64,000 bases of DNA from Lithospermum erythrorhizon (GCA_019722365.1 JADFUC010001296.1:1-64000); one strand, 5' to 3'; shown: positions 50,155-63,138, numbered from the stretch's first letter. The notes: generated by a model from the letters alone, not told the origin. A program made the numbers and translations.

Positions 50155-50616
50155 TCAATCCCAACTCTCATCAGGACTCGGGTACTCATTCAAGTCGGGC
50201 TTCAAACAAACCCGACCCGAATCCGACACATGTCCACTATCCATATTATTATTATTATTGTCCCTCAAAATAGTTTGTTGAAGTGCATCAACTCTGGCTC
50301 CAACTTCAGTTGCTTTCTTCCTAATATCCGAAGCTGATAAATCATGCAACTCATCATCAACCATATATTCCGGAAAATTAAGCCGAGCCGAACGACCCCT
50401 AAGATAGAACACGGCTGTGTCGTAGGCTCGAGCCGCCGCCTCGGGGGATGAGTACGAGCCGAGCCAGATTCTTGAACGCTTGTTTGGTTCCCTTATTTCA
50501 GCTACCCATTTGCCCCACTTCCTCATACGGATTCCTCTATATGGCTTGTCTTGGTTGTGTTGTCTGGTTTGCTTTCTTTTTTCTCCAACCGAACAGCACC
50601 CATTTTTATTTTCCAT
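50155..50616 (-). CDS. DREB A-5 (ERF group II) transcription factor with C-terminal EAR motif
   Basis: An intronless 153-codon gene. Residues about 25-83 form one AP2 DNA-binding domain: [36 protein letters not shown] and [11 protein letters not shown]. The domain has Val and Glu at the positions that mark DREB-type rather than ERF-type proteins (KWV and IRE). C-terminal DLNEYP (141-146) fits the DLNxxP EAR repression motif, as in the small RAP2.1/DEAR-type repressors of subgroup A-5; size and layout agree. The protein should act in the nucleus, binding DRE/CRT-like GCC-core sites and recruiting TOPLESS- or SAP18-type corepressors; this is family knowledge, not shown here. A run of Asn (120-124) comes from an ATT trinucleotide repeat at about 50,246-50,260. 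The upstream basic stretch (EKRKQTRQH) may aid nuclear import. No neighbour suggests a specific pathway. Confidence 0.93.
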   Translation of the reverse strand: MENKNGCCSVGEKRKQTRQHNQDKPYRGIRMRKWGKWVAEIREPNKRSRIWLGSYSSPEAAARAYDTAVFYLRGRSARLNFPEYMVDDELHDLSASDIRKKATEVGARVDALQQTILRDNNNNNMDSGHVSDSGRVCLKPDLNEYPSPDESWD

Positions 50617-50730
50617 GCTGAAATGTTAAAGATGGAATTTTTTTTATAAATATTTTTGTTGGTTTTGAGAAAGAGGAATATTAGTACAACTGTACAAGAA
50701 ATGAAATGGATTTGAGTGGAAATTGAGGTT

Positions 50731-50737
50731 ATTTATA
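50731..50737 (-). promoter_or_regulatory. Putative TATA box of the ERF gene
   Basis: The minus strand reads TATAAAT about 115 bases before the ATG at 50,616, leaving a leader of roughly 85 bases. A second run, TATATATA at about 50,764-50,772, lies further upstream and is an alternative. Confidence 0.5.
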
Positions 50738-51818
50738 TGGAGATGAGGATGTAATGGAACAGGGTATATATATGGGCGTTTGTGTGTGACTCGTGTTATG
50801 ATTGGGGAGGAGATAAGACTTTAGGATCGTTTGTATAATCGATGATAATAAGAGTAATTCAGACATTTGTAAAAATACTTAAATAATTATCAATTTTTTA
50901 CATACATTCCCTGTATGAAAATAATATACTATTTTGAACCATACATTTAATTGGATCTACATGTTAATATTTCATTTTATACATGTTAATAATTCTTAAA
51001 AACTTTATTTTAAAATTAATTGACAATAAAGATTGATCATGCCTTATGATCATCGCTCGAATTTTATTTCACAATTTTTTTAATTATCAGAATTTTCACA
51101 TATATGACACTATAATATATTTTCTTAATACTATGACTTATTTCATACTTAACTTTAGATATTGAAATTAAAAAATTATAAAAATATTTGTATATATCAT
51201 AATACGGAGTACTTTTTTATATATCATCATATTAATAAGTAGGGCAAAAGGCAAGAGGGATGAGTCACTGCATGTTTCTAAGCATGATCCTTTTTTCGAT
51301 TATTTCATGCTTCAGTGCCGATCACTTGATGTTGTAAATGATCTCGCCAGCATTTCGCCTAATTTCTATTGCTCCTCATGCACTAACACTTTTGAGTGTG
51401 CTACTCTAGTCATTTTACGTGGCCCCGTAAACAGGCTATGAAGAACATTTATTACATGGCCCTACGACGCTTACTAGAACGCTGGTTTATCATTTCGATG
51501 CTTCAAAATCGATCTCACGCAGTAGCTTCGTTTAAAGCTTTTGTGTTTGGTCTCCGCACTGGGCCACGTGACACTTTCTGTAAGATTTTAGTCATTTCAT
51601 AGCTATATTTCGAGGGAAAAAATTCAAAATTAAATTGTTATTTCTTATCAAACGCTTTTGGATAAAATAAATGACGACGATTTTGAAATGTCCTCGAAAG
51701 TCGCTTCTCAGGGGAAATGTCACGTGATACCCACGCACTCAATTAACAAAACTTAGTATAAATTGCGCTAGCATTTTAACCGAACGATTTTGGAAACATG
51801 GGCAATCGACGACCATAT

Positions 51819-51959
51819 CTCAAACATGTCGATCGCCCCTAATTATAACTCAAACATGTCGATCCTCCCTCGCTTTTGCTATTTTTTAAAAAATAGTATG
51901 AAATGACTAAAATGCCTTTGCTATTTTTTTTTAAAACAGGCGAAATGACTAAAATGCCT
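51819..51959. repeat. Short exact direct repeats
   Basis: CTCAAACATGTCGATC occurs at 51,819-51,834 and 51,849-51,864. GAAATGACTAAAATGCCT occurs at 51,900-51,917 and 51,942-51,959. A diverged third copy of the first word (TCAAACATGTTGATCGAC) appears near 52,030. This looks like a partly duplicated element fragment. Confidence 0.8.
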
Positions 51960-52726
51960 CTAAAAAGTGTCAATTAACGGAGACTCAATGTAAAATTAGA
52001 CGAAATTACCAACTCCGAGACGACATTTTCAAACATGTTGATCGACTAAAAAGACTGCTTCAACATAAAGCCATCAACCGACACCATAACCCAAATATAA
52101 GTCAAGAAGTACCTACCATAAAATGCTCTAATTGTACTAATAATTAAAAAGCTTGTAGAGATTTAGGCATCTTGAATTCGGTTAATGTTAGGTATCAGGA
52201 TTGTCTTTATAATTAAAAAAAAAAAAAAACAAATTTGATGATTAAAAATAGAAGAGTATAAAGATTTCCTATTTGGCTGCTAGTATGGCGACTGCGCTCG
52301 GCCGCCACGTTTAAACTTGATTAATTTTTTATTTGTTTGATTTTAAGATAAGTACAAAGTCAGCCGACATAGTCTATCGGTAGCTTGTCTGTTTGTTAAG
52401 GTGAAGTCAAGTTCCGTGGAGAAAGCGGCTTATACTCCGCATCAGTATTTATGGGGAAGAAATTGAATATTTATGGAAACAAGTGTAACAATTACATGTA
52501 GATATTCTTGGATTGCCTTGTTCACTTTGAGCCTTACAAAATTACTACTCCGTATTAATAGATGTTATGGTTCATGCATCTACTTTGGACTCATCATATC
52601 TAAACTTTGAAATTTATGCATTGATCGGATCAATTTTCTCTATTATAGTTTTATGTCCATTGTCATACTGCGGCTTTGTATTATTACACCACCTTATTTT
52701 CTACTCCTTCCAATTTATTTTAATTC

Positions 52727-52766
52727 AATTTCTCACATATCAAAATAAATCTTTAATCTTCAATTA
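52727..52766. repeat. Dispersed repeat fragment shared with 17.8 kb
   Basis: Carries AATTTCTCACATAT and AATCTTTAATCTTCAATTA in the same order as at 17,790-17,830, followed by the shared word TTAATATTATGAAA. A Stowaway-like start (TACTCCTTCCAATTTATTTT, about 52,701) precedes it. This suggests that both belong to one MITE family. Confidence 0.6.
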
Positions 52767-53140
52767 TTCTTTAATTATATTATTAAAAAAATTAAAATTA
52801 ATATTATGAAAGTATTTTTAAAAACGAATCCAATGATATACCTCATATTTTTAATAACGAATACTCACACACTGATTGGCTAAAAGCTTTAATTTCAAAA
52901 AATTAAACGATAACAAGCCATGAATCGGAGGAAAGAGATGATCATTAGATCATGAATTAGTTATTTTAATACTCCTTACATCCATAAAACATCGTTAAAT
53001 CTTAATCGCTTAACGCATTTTCACATTTCAATTCAAATAAATTGTAATTTTAGTATAATGTTTTGAAGAAATTAATATATCAATTGTAAATAAAATTTAA
53101 TTAATTAAATTATGAAACTCTAATTTAAGAGGGTCGATTA

Positions 53141-54480
53141 ATAAATTAACAAAAGAGCAATATCTCAGCCATGACGCGAGATTGTGGCTTCCGATCGAAC
53201 TCACCCAAAAATCACATACGTAAATTATGGCTCGGTTATTTAGCCACCTCAAATTAATTAGTTAGAAATTAGGTTTATCATTAATAAAGCCTAATTATAA
53301 TATTAAAATAGGTTCCCTAATTTACGGGATTAAAATAATATCTGCAAAAAATCCGATTAAAAGCAGATTTTTGACAAACGAGCTAAAATAATGGTCCCAT
53401 AGAGCCAGGTTACAAACCGTATACTTGAGAATCAAGAAAGAATCTTTCATGGATTAGCAAAGTCGCGACTTTTGAAAATATATTATATTAAATATCCATT
53501 TAACGACAGATTTCAAAATTTAACGACAAGATCGTGAATCCATACGACATGATCAACCAATCGGCATAGCCTCAAAGTTCGCAATACCTCAATTCGGTAA
53601 TTACACCTACACATTCCTAAACACAATAAGAAATACAACAAAAGATCCTAAAGATGTTAACTCGTAAGATATTTCTTCATGTAAAACCTCTCAAGATTGA
53701 TACTTTATTAGAGAAAATCATCAAAAACATCATATCTTCAACCTATGTGCTCAAAACAAGTGTTAAAATCAAGAACGGAGAAAGAACACAAAGTTCTTCA
53801 TTCATCACTAAAATAGCGCTAACTATAGTCAAGCTCGCACAAACGCAGAATTTGGGCCGACAAGACACAAAACCGGTAATCTAATTATTCATATCTCTCA
53901 TAAATCTAATAAAATCCACATCATTAAACTATAAATACCCTCAAGAAATCATGCATGATATAAGCTCCATGGGGCCTCTGCCTATCATTTTAAACACGAG
54001 TAAAGTTCAAGTACGTGACCTCTTCGACAAGACAATCATATCATCTTGACTATAATAGCATCAGCCCAATGATAAAGTTCGATAAAGACTCGAATCCCGC
54101 CTAACTATATTACATCACAAGACCCCCACACAAATCTAAATCAAGTCCACGACTCAAGCCTGTACCAAGATCGTCTGCATTACCACACGCATATCGCTAA
54201 GGCTTCCTGGGCCTGCACCATATCCAAGTCAAAGACGTTCAAAGACTGCTCTATCCGCCCAGATCACACTCAATCCAAACTCCTCACATCCAAATCGGCG
54301 ACAAATCCAAATACAACTTAAGCATCAGCAACCTGTCTAAGACAAATCTAAATCCAACCAGCATCATACAAATCCGGCCCCGATTACTAAATCAAACACA
54401 ATTCAAATTCCCAACAGGGCCCAATCAAGACTAAACAAATCACCAAGACTACATCAAATCCTTCTAATTGCATCTGGGGA
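53141..54480. other. Probable LTR-like or retroelement debris, unclassified
   Basis: Less AT-rich than its flanks and C-rich on the plus strand from 53.95 to 54.47 kb. CTATAAATACCC at about 53,930 is a good TATA-like word without a gene after it, as seen in LTR promoters. The 76-codon ORF at 53,654-53,884 is unrecognised. No primer-binding site was found. Confidence 0.3.
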
Positions 54481-57400
54481 AGATTTTCCAAAAGAGTTTT
54501 ATTATATTAATGCATATTTATAAATAATAAAATCTTTCAGAAGATAATTAATAAAATTCATCATCTTAATCTATTTAACTAACACAAAATATGTTTCAAA
54601 TCATAGCCAATTTGTTAATTTTATTATTGAGAAAATAAATTACACAACAATCTTTTAATAGAATAAGGATAGTACAAGTATATTTGTTTTATATATGTGA
54701 TTAATGACGATGAATGTATTTATCTTGCACAATCTAGGTAAAAAACTGTTTGTTGAAACCCAAACATGATATTATAGATTCACCCAAAACAAATTACTAC
54801 GAGTATTACATTAGAAATGCTTAATGAGTAACAATTGTATTATCCATGATTGACACTTATAAGAGCTAGTAAGTTGACAATGATATTTTGTGCTTAACAA
54901 GCTAAAAACATACTCCCTCCCTTTTTTGAAGCATTATTTTAAAGACGCTTGCATATGACAAGCGAAAAAAATAATTAAAAAATACATTAAAATGCAAATG
55001 ACAACCACCATACTATATCATTTGGCTTATTGCTTATTTCAAGAGTAAAAGAAGAAAAAGATATCGAAAATGAAAATATTATTTATTATGTTAAAACGAC
55101 AACTATAAAAAACACTTCTTTATTTGTTAAACTACAAAAAAAATTCGAGTGAATAATCATTTTATTTCAAAACGATTAACAAGGTATTTATAGTTATTGC
55201 TTGACATTTCTTCTATTGGAGGTCAAAATCATATTTATATAGTCACTTTTTGAAATTAAATCATAACTTTTGAACTATAAGATAGCAAAACGGAATATGA
55301 TTTCACTTTATGAAACTAGATTGATACTTAGTTCATTGTTAGAACGAGTAATAATGTATAAATTGAATATAGACAATGGAACTGATGATTAAACCATCTT
55401 GGGATTTGAGAGTTGTAAAATAAAAGCAAGGCATGTGTTAATGTGTAAGTAAACTGATAACATTTAACAAGCATACATGACTACATGAGAAAACAAAAGG
55501 AGATTCGGAGCTTTGAAATGGACTACACGCACCGACTTGGATGGTGATGGTTCTTCCACTACGCAAAGTGCAAATAATGCACCGCTTTTGTCTTAGTTTT
55601 TAAGTTTTGAGGGGCGAAAACATAAAGATAATTATAATACGGAAGAATCACAGGAATTCTTTAGTTTCTTACTTCATTGTTTTTATTTCTTCGGAAAAGA
55701 GTTAACGTGCCCAAGTTCTTAAGGTTGTGATATTAATAAATAATTATTTATGATAAGATTTAATGATTGGATAATTACTCGTGTGCTTTGTCCAAAACTG
55801 ATGATCATAAAGATATCTCCTGGCACAATCACCAAGGACAAATAAGGAGGTTACATATGCTGGTGCCTCGTGCGAAGGCCAAAACACCTTATTAAAAGTG
55901 GGTGGCTTGACATTTGTAAAGAAATTTCATTAAAAATCTTGAATAATATATTATATTTTATATTATAATAACATGTTCTAATATCGAGATATTAGAAATT
56001 ATCATTTTAAAATAAGATAGAGGAGTGCAATGCAAAGAAGAATTTTTTATTATTTATAATATAAGACAAAATAAATTCACCGTAGTGTTAAAATTTAAAG
56101 ACATGTTATAATGCCTGACAGATCGATTGGTTCAAACTATAAAGCCCCTGCCGCTTGTCAATTTACCTAGACGCCCCGACTGGCTGACTCGACTTCTGCC
56201 TCGACAGTGAGACGTAGTCTCTACTTTGGATTTGGAGTCAATTTGACTTGATTGCAGTGATTTTGGATATGAGCTTTATGACGAAATGATACGCTTCCTA
56301 GTTTCGATGTACTTCGAGACCGATCTCAATTTATACGATCCAGCCTGTGTGAGCCTTAGAAGCAAAGATATTCTGTCAGTTTTATTTAACTCGATCTCTG
56401 CCTCGAATCCTGATTCTGTTTTAGACTCGACGGACTTAATCGCACGTGTTCCTGTGGACATGGTTTTAGTATCATTTACCACCTCAGCCGGACATGGATA
56501 ATCTGTTGGGACTGTAGTCAGAGTGTTTAATCAGCTGCTGAACTTGTAGCTTAAGAGATTACTTGTCTTTGGGGACTTGTTTGCATTTGGCTTCACTTAG
56601 ATTTTATTCTCCAAGAAGATCACTTTGCACACTACAATTATTGTCAGAGAATGTATATGGTCTCATTTAGTTTGTTTGTCAGTTTCTAGCTTATATTACG
56701 CTTGCCTCGACAAATTGCCGTTGTAGTTTGAAGATAAGTATTTGGGCTGGGACGTTGGAAATCATAACTTGTTCATGAATACAAGCACTTACAACGCAAT
56801 GATGTCACTAACTTTTCTCTCACGGGGGGTTCTCCGTCAACTCCTAGAATTCCATGTTAGTTGATGCCTCCATACTAAGAATGGCTGAATCTCGATTTGA
56901 TTATGTAATCTTTAACAATTAGACACAGAACTGCTTCAAAATCTTAATTTGATTTTGGCTATGATATGGTTATGAGGCTTGAGGAAGAAAAGGACAAAAG
57001 ATGATTAGGTTTTCATCTTTTTTTCTCCTTTATATAAAGTAATACCTCTTTAACTTAATAATACCTCCTAACTAACAAGCTAACTTCGCTAAAAACTGCG
57101 AACTAATTAAATGCTAAATTTAGTAACTAACAAGTCACTAATGAGCCCATTAGTCAAACTGCTAATTTAGTCTTAACGAAAGCAACACCTGATTTCGTCT
57201 AATTTATATTTTACACTATACAAACCTCTCGATTGAGTATCTTGATTTCAATTAACTCAATTTAACAATCACGATTTAATTCTCATTCATGAAATAAAAT
57301 CAACTCATCAGATATGCTGACCTTCAGTCGAGATAATAGCAAATGGTGGTAAATAATAGTAAATTGACCATTATTATTATAACGACATGCATGATCTAAA

Positions 57401-57830
57401 GAATCCCAAGATAACCCTCGAGATATCATGAAGTTTCTATTTAAGAATTTACAATTACTATTATTGAACACATAGTCGGTAACTTCATTTAACTAAAACT
57501 AAGAATGAATCGTTACAACAATTATTTTGAATTATAGAAATCAATATACACCGATTTCCACTGCATTGCTCCAACCTTGTCAATTTATACACGATCAACT
57601 TTGTACAGGGCCCAAGAAATGTTGCTTCCTTCCCTTAATCTGTTTCATAGTGGATCAACGCTCAAGTATTCTACATATGGAACTCGGCTTAATCAATACC
57701 GAGATTTTTCAAAAAGTTGTCATGCAAGGATTATAGAATAACAAAATATTTAGTTTATTATCGAATATTCTATTTTGAGAATTCTATGTTTATTCTCATC
57801 AAAATTTTGCTTCGCACTAAGAGTTATTTG
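54481..57830. other. Intergenic DNA, no gene recognised
   Basis: 54.5-56.1 kb is AT-rich (a MITE-like CTCCCTCCC start at about 54,914 has no clear partner). 56.1-56.9 kb has more balanced composition and overlapping plus and minus ORFs at 56,276-56,501, with repeated GACTCGAC and CCTCGA words reminiscent of hAT subterminal sequence, but no protein motif. 56.95-57.8 kb is AT-rich. Confidence 0.35.
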
Positions 57831-57839
57831 CTTAGAAAT

Positions 57840-58570
57840 AATTCTAATTTCAGAGTCTATTTTGGCTACTGAGGTGTTTTCCAACCACCAAGTCAGGTTT
57901 CATTGCTACTTTTAAAGATTCAACTTCTAAATTTTAGATCGTTTTGTATTTTCCTCTCTATGTTTTTGTGTATTTTTTGAAGTATTTTGATTCAACGAGA
58001 TGGAATTTTCAAAACATAGTAAAAGTATTTACAGCTTCCTGCATATTGCCCTGATTGGTTGGTTTAATTTCAGTTTCTGATCACATGACCTTAATCCATT
58101 GAATCTCATAAGAAATCAACCGGTTGATTTTTGAGAATTTCTTTGCCTCAAAGTTAGCAGTGAGGGCGCCTTTTATGTAAAAAGCATGTTCGATTCTTTT
58201 TCTAGGCCAAATATATTTTCGCTGAATTCTGCATCTTTTGTTTCATTTCAAACTCCCCATAACTTTGAGTTGCTCATTTTAACTTCGAACTTCCAAAACT
58301 TCAATTTCAGTTCATGTACGATTTTAATGTAATAAAATTAGGATTATGGCCCGAAACCCAAATTTAGTCTACATTTAACGGAGCCTATTTTCTGGAAACT
58401 TCGTTTCTAATCGGGGTTTTATATCAATTTGTACTGATCGGTAACCCTAGCCCACGTGGCATTTCTTTATGCACATTTTAATTAATTTGATTAAATCGTC
58501 TCAATCATTTTAATTATTTAGCAAATTTTCACCTGTTCGGGTGGGATTTGAGAGAGTAATACACAAGCTT
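57840..58570 (-). repeat. Candidate solo LTR-like sequence, minus orientation
   Basis: On the minus strand the order CCCACCCGAACAGG, a long AT-rich spacer, GCCACGTGGGCTAGGGTT, ATATAAAACCCCG-like sequence and CGAAGTTTCCAGAAAATAGG resembles plant gypsy LTR composition. The (C)TCGGGT word near 58,538 recalls the one at 8,577. No TSD or primer site was confirmed. Confidence 0.25.
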
Positions 58571-60590
58571 ATTACTTTATGATAATAAGGATAATATTTT
58601 CAAATTGATTCAAAAGTGAAATGCAAATACATAGTAATATCTATTACTCGATATTTCACAATATAAAAAAGCCAGAAAGAAGGGAAACGAGTTTGCTTTT
58701 GATAATATATTATTTCATTATATCTAAGAGTTAGAGAATATAACATTTTTATTTGTCACCATAAGATGATAGGATATGGAAGCGTACTTATTTTGAAGTG
58801 TGAAAGTAAATCTAAACTAACAAAGAGATATTAATGTTATCATCAAAAACTAAATTGGGAGAATCATTTACCTAAAAAATTAACATAGAATAATCATTAT
58901 TTAGAACAGATTAATTTTTGATAAAATAATTTATTTTTAAACAATTAGTAAAATAAATTATTTTTGATAAAATAACATGGTCTTTTCTTGGCACTATAGG
59001 GATGCACATAAAATCCACGCTAAGACTGACTACATACTAATCTATTATGTACACTATTGAATATTGATCTAAGTTGCAAATCAACGTTCCAAATTGCATG
59101 TAAAAGCTTCACCATAAATATATTGTTTTCATCTAACAGATTGTGTCTACTTGCTCTAAAATAAGTGAAAATAGAGAGAGATTTGCCGACTTGAGTTAAT
59201 TAAGGAAGCAGTTGGTCGGTCATGATTGTATGAGTAGTGAGAAAGATAGGTTCTTGTGACTTTTGTTGTCACCCACTCACCTAATCACCTTACCCCTATG
59301 CATTTTAGATGGCCTAGTTGAATTGGCTCCACACTCAACACTAACATATCTTATTCACTCCTAGATTAATTAGGCGTGCCAAGCAACAGAAATACTCCTA
59401 GTCACATTCACATCTATTCAGAGCTAGTATGAGACTTGGAATAAATTGAAGCAATTTTCAAATGTGCATTAAGCCCTTTGTGACTTCAAAACTCGACCAA
59501 GACCCTGTTATATTGTTTTCACATAGCTATCTGCTATACTACTAATAGCTGGTAATGAGCAAGCGAGTCGAGTTGATCCTGGACGAGTATGCCCCTGCCC
59601 CCAGGGCACCCAAGTCGAGCGGAACCTGCCCTTTTCACAATTCTCTCAAGTTCGTAGCATCAATAGAACAACAGTTGACGCCTATGGCGATTATCCAAAT
59701 ATTAAACTATTATCACATCACAGATTTCTTGGAAAATTGACTTGGAAGAAGTTGGATGTTATGTTTCAGCTCCAATAATCAAGAGTCCTAACAGAGTACC
59801 ACATCATATAAATCATACAAATAGGCATCCAACATTATGGTCCTTACCCTTTCATCTCTCATCCTCTATTTTACATGCATGAATCAAAGCCATAGACTCT
59901 TTCAACACCTAATGCAATCAATTCATTTAAATCATAAACTACAGTGATCAAACACATTCTAGTCAAAATATATAAATACAGCAGACAAGCTTCACCGGTC
60001 CACACCAACTCTTTATTATTAATGCAAACCAGAAAAAGAAGGGCAGCAACCACTCAATGCCATTGGATCACATTACAAGATTTAGAAAAAGGCTTAATAC
60101 TTCTAAATTAAGCATAGTAATCAAGCATCCAGCCACTTGTATAAGACAAAGCTTTCTACTTCTAAAAGGGAAATAAACCAACTTCTGTTGTCAGGTTTCA
60201 TTCCACATTTTTTGCTATATTTTTTACATATTTTTACTCAACAAACTCATAAAATCATTTATAGTCAAAAAACTACTTCTTCACATACCAAGTAACTATT
60301 CACATTTGACATGCATACTCCCATTCAAAAATGTCCATAAATGTTATATGGACTATGGCAGTAGGAACCAATCAAGATCAGCAAAGTCAATACACATTCA
60401 TAACAATAGAAATTAACTATGTCATATAATCAACACCATAAGGTCATAACATGCTCCATTATTTCTAAATAGTCTCTCCCTAAGCAGGATAAAGGGGCAT
60501 CCGATAGTATATATCATTACTCCGTGATAATAAGAAGACTGATATGCACTATATAATAGTGGAGATGAACAGTGCTCAAACAAAGAAAAG
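58571..60590. other. Intergenic DNA with an unrecognised 61-codon ORF
   Basis: Mostly AT-rich. At 59,555-59,740 a plus-strand ORF (MSKRVELILDEYAPAPRAPK at its start) has more balanced composition than its surroundings but matches no family I know. The rest shows no coding signal. Confidence 0.35.
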
Positions 60591-60599
60591 GAAACTTAC

Positions 60600-60673
60600 T
60601 TGATAAGGGCAATCGCGAGTAAATAGACTGGTTGTCCCAATATCATGTACAGCAAATGTCTCAATCATGGAAC
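60600..60673 (-). pseudogene. Possible orphan coding exon of unknown gene
   Basis: On the minus strand a TTACAG acceptor at 60,674-60,675 and a perfect GTAAGT donor right after 60,600 bracket 74 bases. One frame is open through it and reads SMIETFAVHDIGTTSLFTRD followed by CPYQ. The sequence looks like real, structured protein rather than AT-biased noise. Upstream it is cut off by the hAT derivative at 60.94 kb, and I found no companion exon on either side, so a fragment of a duplicated gene or a broken gene is more likely than an intact one. I do not recognise the family. Confidence 0.3.
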
Positions 60674-60937
60674 CTGTAACATCATCATAATGTACCTATC
60701 GTCAGTAATGATAATAGTAAATCACATGTAGATGTCTAGGTGCCAAAACAAGAAAGTAAAGTCAGTTTAATACTATTTCAGTATAATATCATGTCATAGA
60801 TAATTTCAAACTAAAAGCCAAGGAGAAATTATTGTAATATTTTCAAATTAGTTTGCATACGTTTTTCACACTAATGTATTAAAGCAAAGAAACAGATCGT
60901 CAAGTGAGTTAGAGATATGTACGTATTAATAAAAGAC

Positions 60938-62736
60938 ATGTATCCGAACCCGAAAAGTCGATTCTCAATGAGTTCTGGTCAAAAAACTGCTCTATACCAT
61001 TCTATTTAATCAAACGTTCTAATTTTTAAATCGACATTCGACTTTTATCTGACCGAACTATCCTAAATTATTCGGTCCGAAATACTAATTGTTGTGTCCA
61101 TTTATACCAAACACAAACTAATCTCTCATTTTCACACCATCGCGCCTGAACGCTAAGTAATTGTGCTATCTCCCCCCACCCTCATTTCCTCATCACCATT
61201 CCTACTTCCTTATTTCTCTCCAATCCGTCAAGCTCTCTTGTGTTTTACCTCCATTCAATTTTTTCATCTTTTCATTCTCTATGTACTCTGTAGTTTTGAT
61301 TCCTATACGATTCAACAACGCCTTCTCAATGCAATCCAAATCAACAAGCAGGTAATCTCTGCTGATCTCTATACATTGTTGCTAGTTTTTGTCATGGTTA
61401 CATGTCATAAATAAATATTTTGCCACTAATTTTGCTAATTTTTATTTTTCTATTTAGGTTTGACTTTGACTTTTGACTTTTCAGCTTTGACTTCGATTTG
61501 GGTTTGATTTTTGTTGTTTTTCCAATATATGTAATGAATAAATTAAGAAATGAATTTTAAGTTAATTTTTGAGTTTTTCATTTAGGTTTGACTCAGCTTT
61601 GACTTTACCTTCCAATTCTTATTTCGATTTTGGTTCGAATGTACGTCAGATCATGTATTTTGTTACTTCTAATTTGTAACTAATATTTTAATTTCAGTTT
61701 AATTGAATTAGGGTTTTTAGTTTTTTAATTAAATTGTGGATTTCAGTTAATCAAATTGGTCTGTAGTTTTATTTTATTATTAACTAATGACTTTTTCATT
61801 TGTTGATTCCTCAGATACCCCTCCTTTGAATATATTAAAACGGGGAGGTTCCGAATCCGATGTCGTATTTAGATGGAATCGAACTCGGCTCATCCGAGTA
61901 ACAAAACTTCAATTCTTTGCCAATTATGTCGCCTAGATTCAAGGCTCATTATGCTGCTAATTTTGCTGCCTATTGTCACATTTACTTATTTAAAGTACTT
62001 AAATTTAATTTGTCAAGCCAGGTAAATGAAAAGTATTGTATCGTAAATCGAAGAACTTAATCACGTTATATTTGAAAGATTTAATAGGACGCTCCGATTT
62101 CCTTATTATAACATACTTTTTATACGATTCATTTGTCTTACTTACTTCATTACATTAGTAACTTTTTGAATTTAAATGTTTGTCAGTTTATTTCCTCGAT
62201 TTCCAAGAAAATGCATGACTGCAAATTTGGAATGTTGCCTCACTTGTTTGCTTGTTCCCTACTTGCCTTGGGAGTGTTTCTTGCATTTTCGCCATCACAA
62301 TCAAAATGATGAAGCTGCCCCTGCTTGCCCCACCCGTTCTTCCAGAATGAAAAGGAAATCACAATCAACTATCTCTATGAAACCACCAAGAAACTCCAAG
62401 AACAACAAGAAAACGCCAGTAGACTTCAAGAATGGGTCAATGCACTGCTATTTTGTTTACTACTGAGAACTATTTACTTTGAATTGTCAAACTTTAATTT
62501 TTGGGACTGTAATTTTTTTTGCTCGTCAAATTTTGAAATTATGTCAGCTGATGTAATATTATTTTCACTCAGATAAGATATTAACAGTAATAGTCAATGA
62601 CTGACCGAACATTTTCGAATCAAGCCGAAAAATTGTGGACCGAATCGACCGAATTGTTTTTTGAAAAAGCCTTCGAACTCGACTCGAACCTTCAAAAATC
62701 AATATTAGTCACCTGACCGGACCGAATCCCAGCCAT
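60938..62736 (+). mobile_element. Internally deleted hAT-type element related to the 24-kb copy
   Basis: About 1.8 kb with hAT-like ends. The left begins near TATCCGAACCCGAAAAG and the right ends CCGGACCGAATCCCAGCC; the ends are enriched in CGAA and CCGAC words in opposite orientations, as in subterminal hAT repeats. The middle (about 61,795-61,920) encodes SSDTPP, then KRGGSESDVVF and TRLIRVTK after an intron-like TTCCTCAG. This is the N-terminal segment preceding the BED finger, and parallels SSDTPPPP at 25.17 kb. The core transposase motifs seen in the 24-kb copy (FHVxC, SGxxYPT) are absent, so it is a non-autonomous derivative. The ORFs at 62,176-62,576 are unrecognised. Confidence 0.5.
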
Positions 62737-63138
62737 TAAATTTCTCGGACCAAACTAACCTATCAAGGGTATGGTTCTATCTGGCTACGTGCCTACGACA
62801 TCGTTAACATATTCCAATACCTTTTAAAAGGTTCCCCGCCGTTGACTCGGGATGATGCATAAATATAAAAATATTAAATATCGATTAACTAACAAAAGAA
62901 CGTGAAATATAAAGATGTTATGAAAAAGTATTGAAATATTGAATACAAATGTCCAACTAAAGCGGCAACAAAAAAATGCCTCCAACATTCCTCAAAAGCT
63001 ACCAAGGACTAAAGAATGGTTAACATTAATGATTCAAACATGGTAAATGACGTTTTTGTAAGCAATCAAAGATTGGCTTAACCAGCAGCCTACACAAGTC
63101 GCATCCTTCAGGAGCATAGTTAGGATATTATTATAGTT
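62737..63138. other. Short spacer between hAT derivative and copia element
   Basis: No gene seen; ordinary AT-rich sequence. Confidence 0.4.

Larger units (their letters stand above)
50800..53140. other. Intergenic DNA upstream of the ERF gene
   Basis: No gene seen. 50.85-51.24 kb is AT-rich. 51.24-52.1 kb is less AT-rich and contains short repeats (listed). A 68-codon ORF at 51,396-51,602 and an 80-codon ORF at 52,567-52,809 lack motifs. Confidence 0.4.

Noticed and set aside
52355..52440. tRNA-like words (TAGTCTATCGGTAGC ... AAGTTCCGTGG)
   Set aside because: No acceptor stem pairing or proper T-arm; box spacing does not give a cloverleaf.
59555..59740. Small GC-richer ORF as a functional short protein
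   Set aside because: No recognised domain, signal peptide or splice context; kept only as a remark in the intergenic entry.
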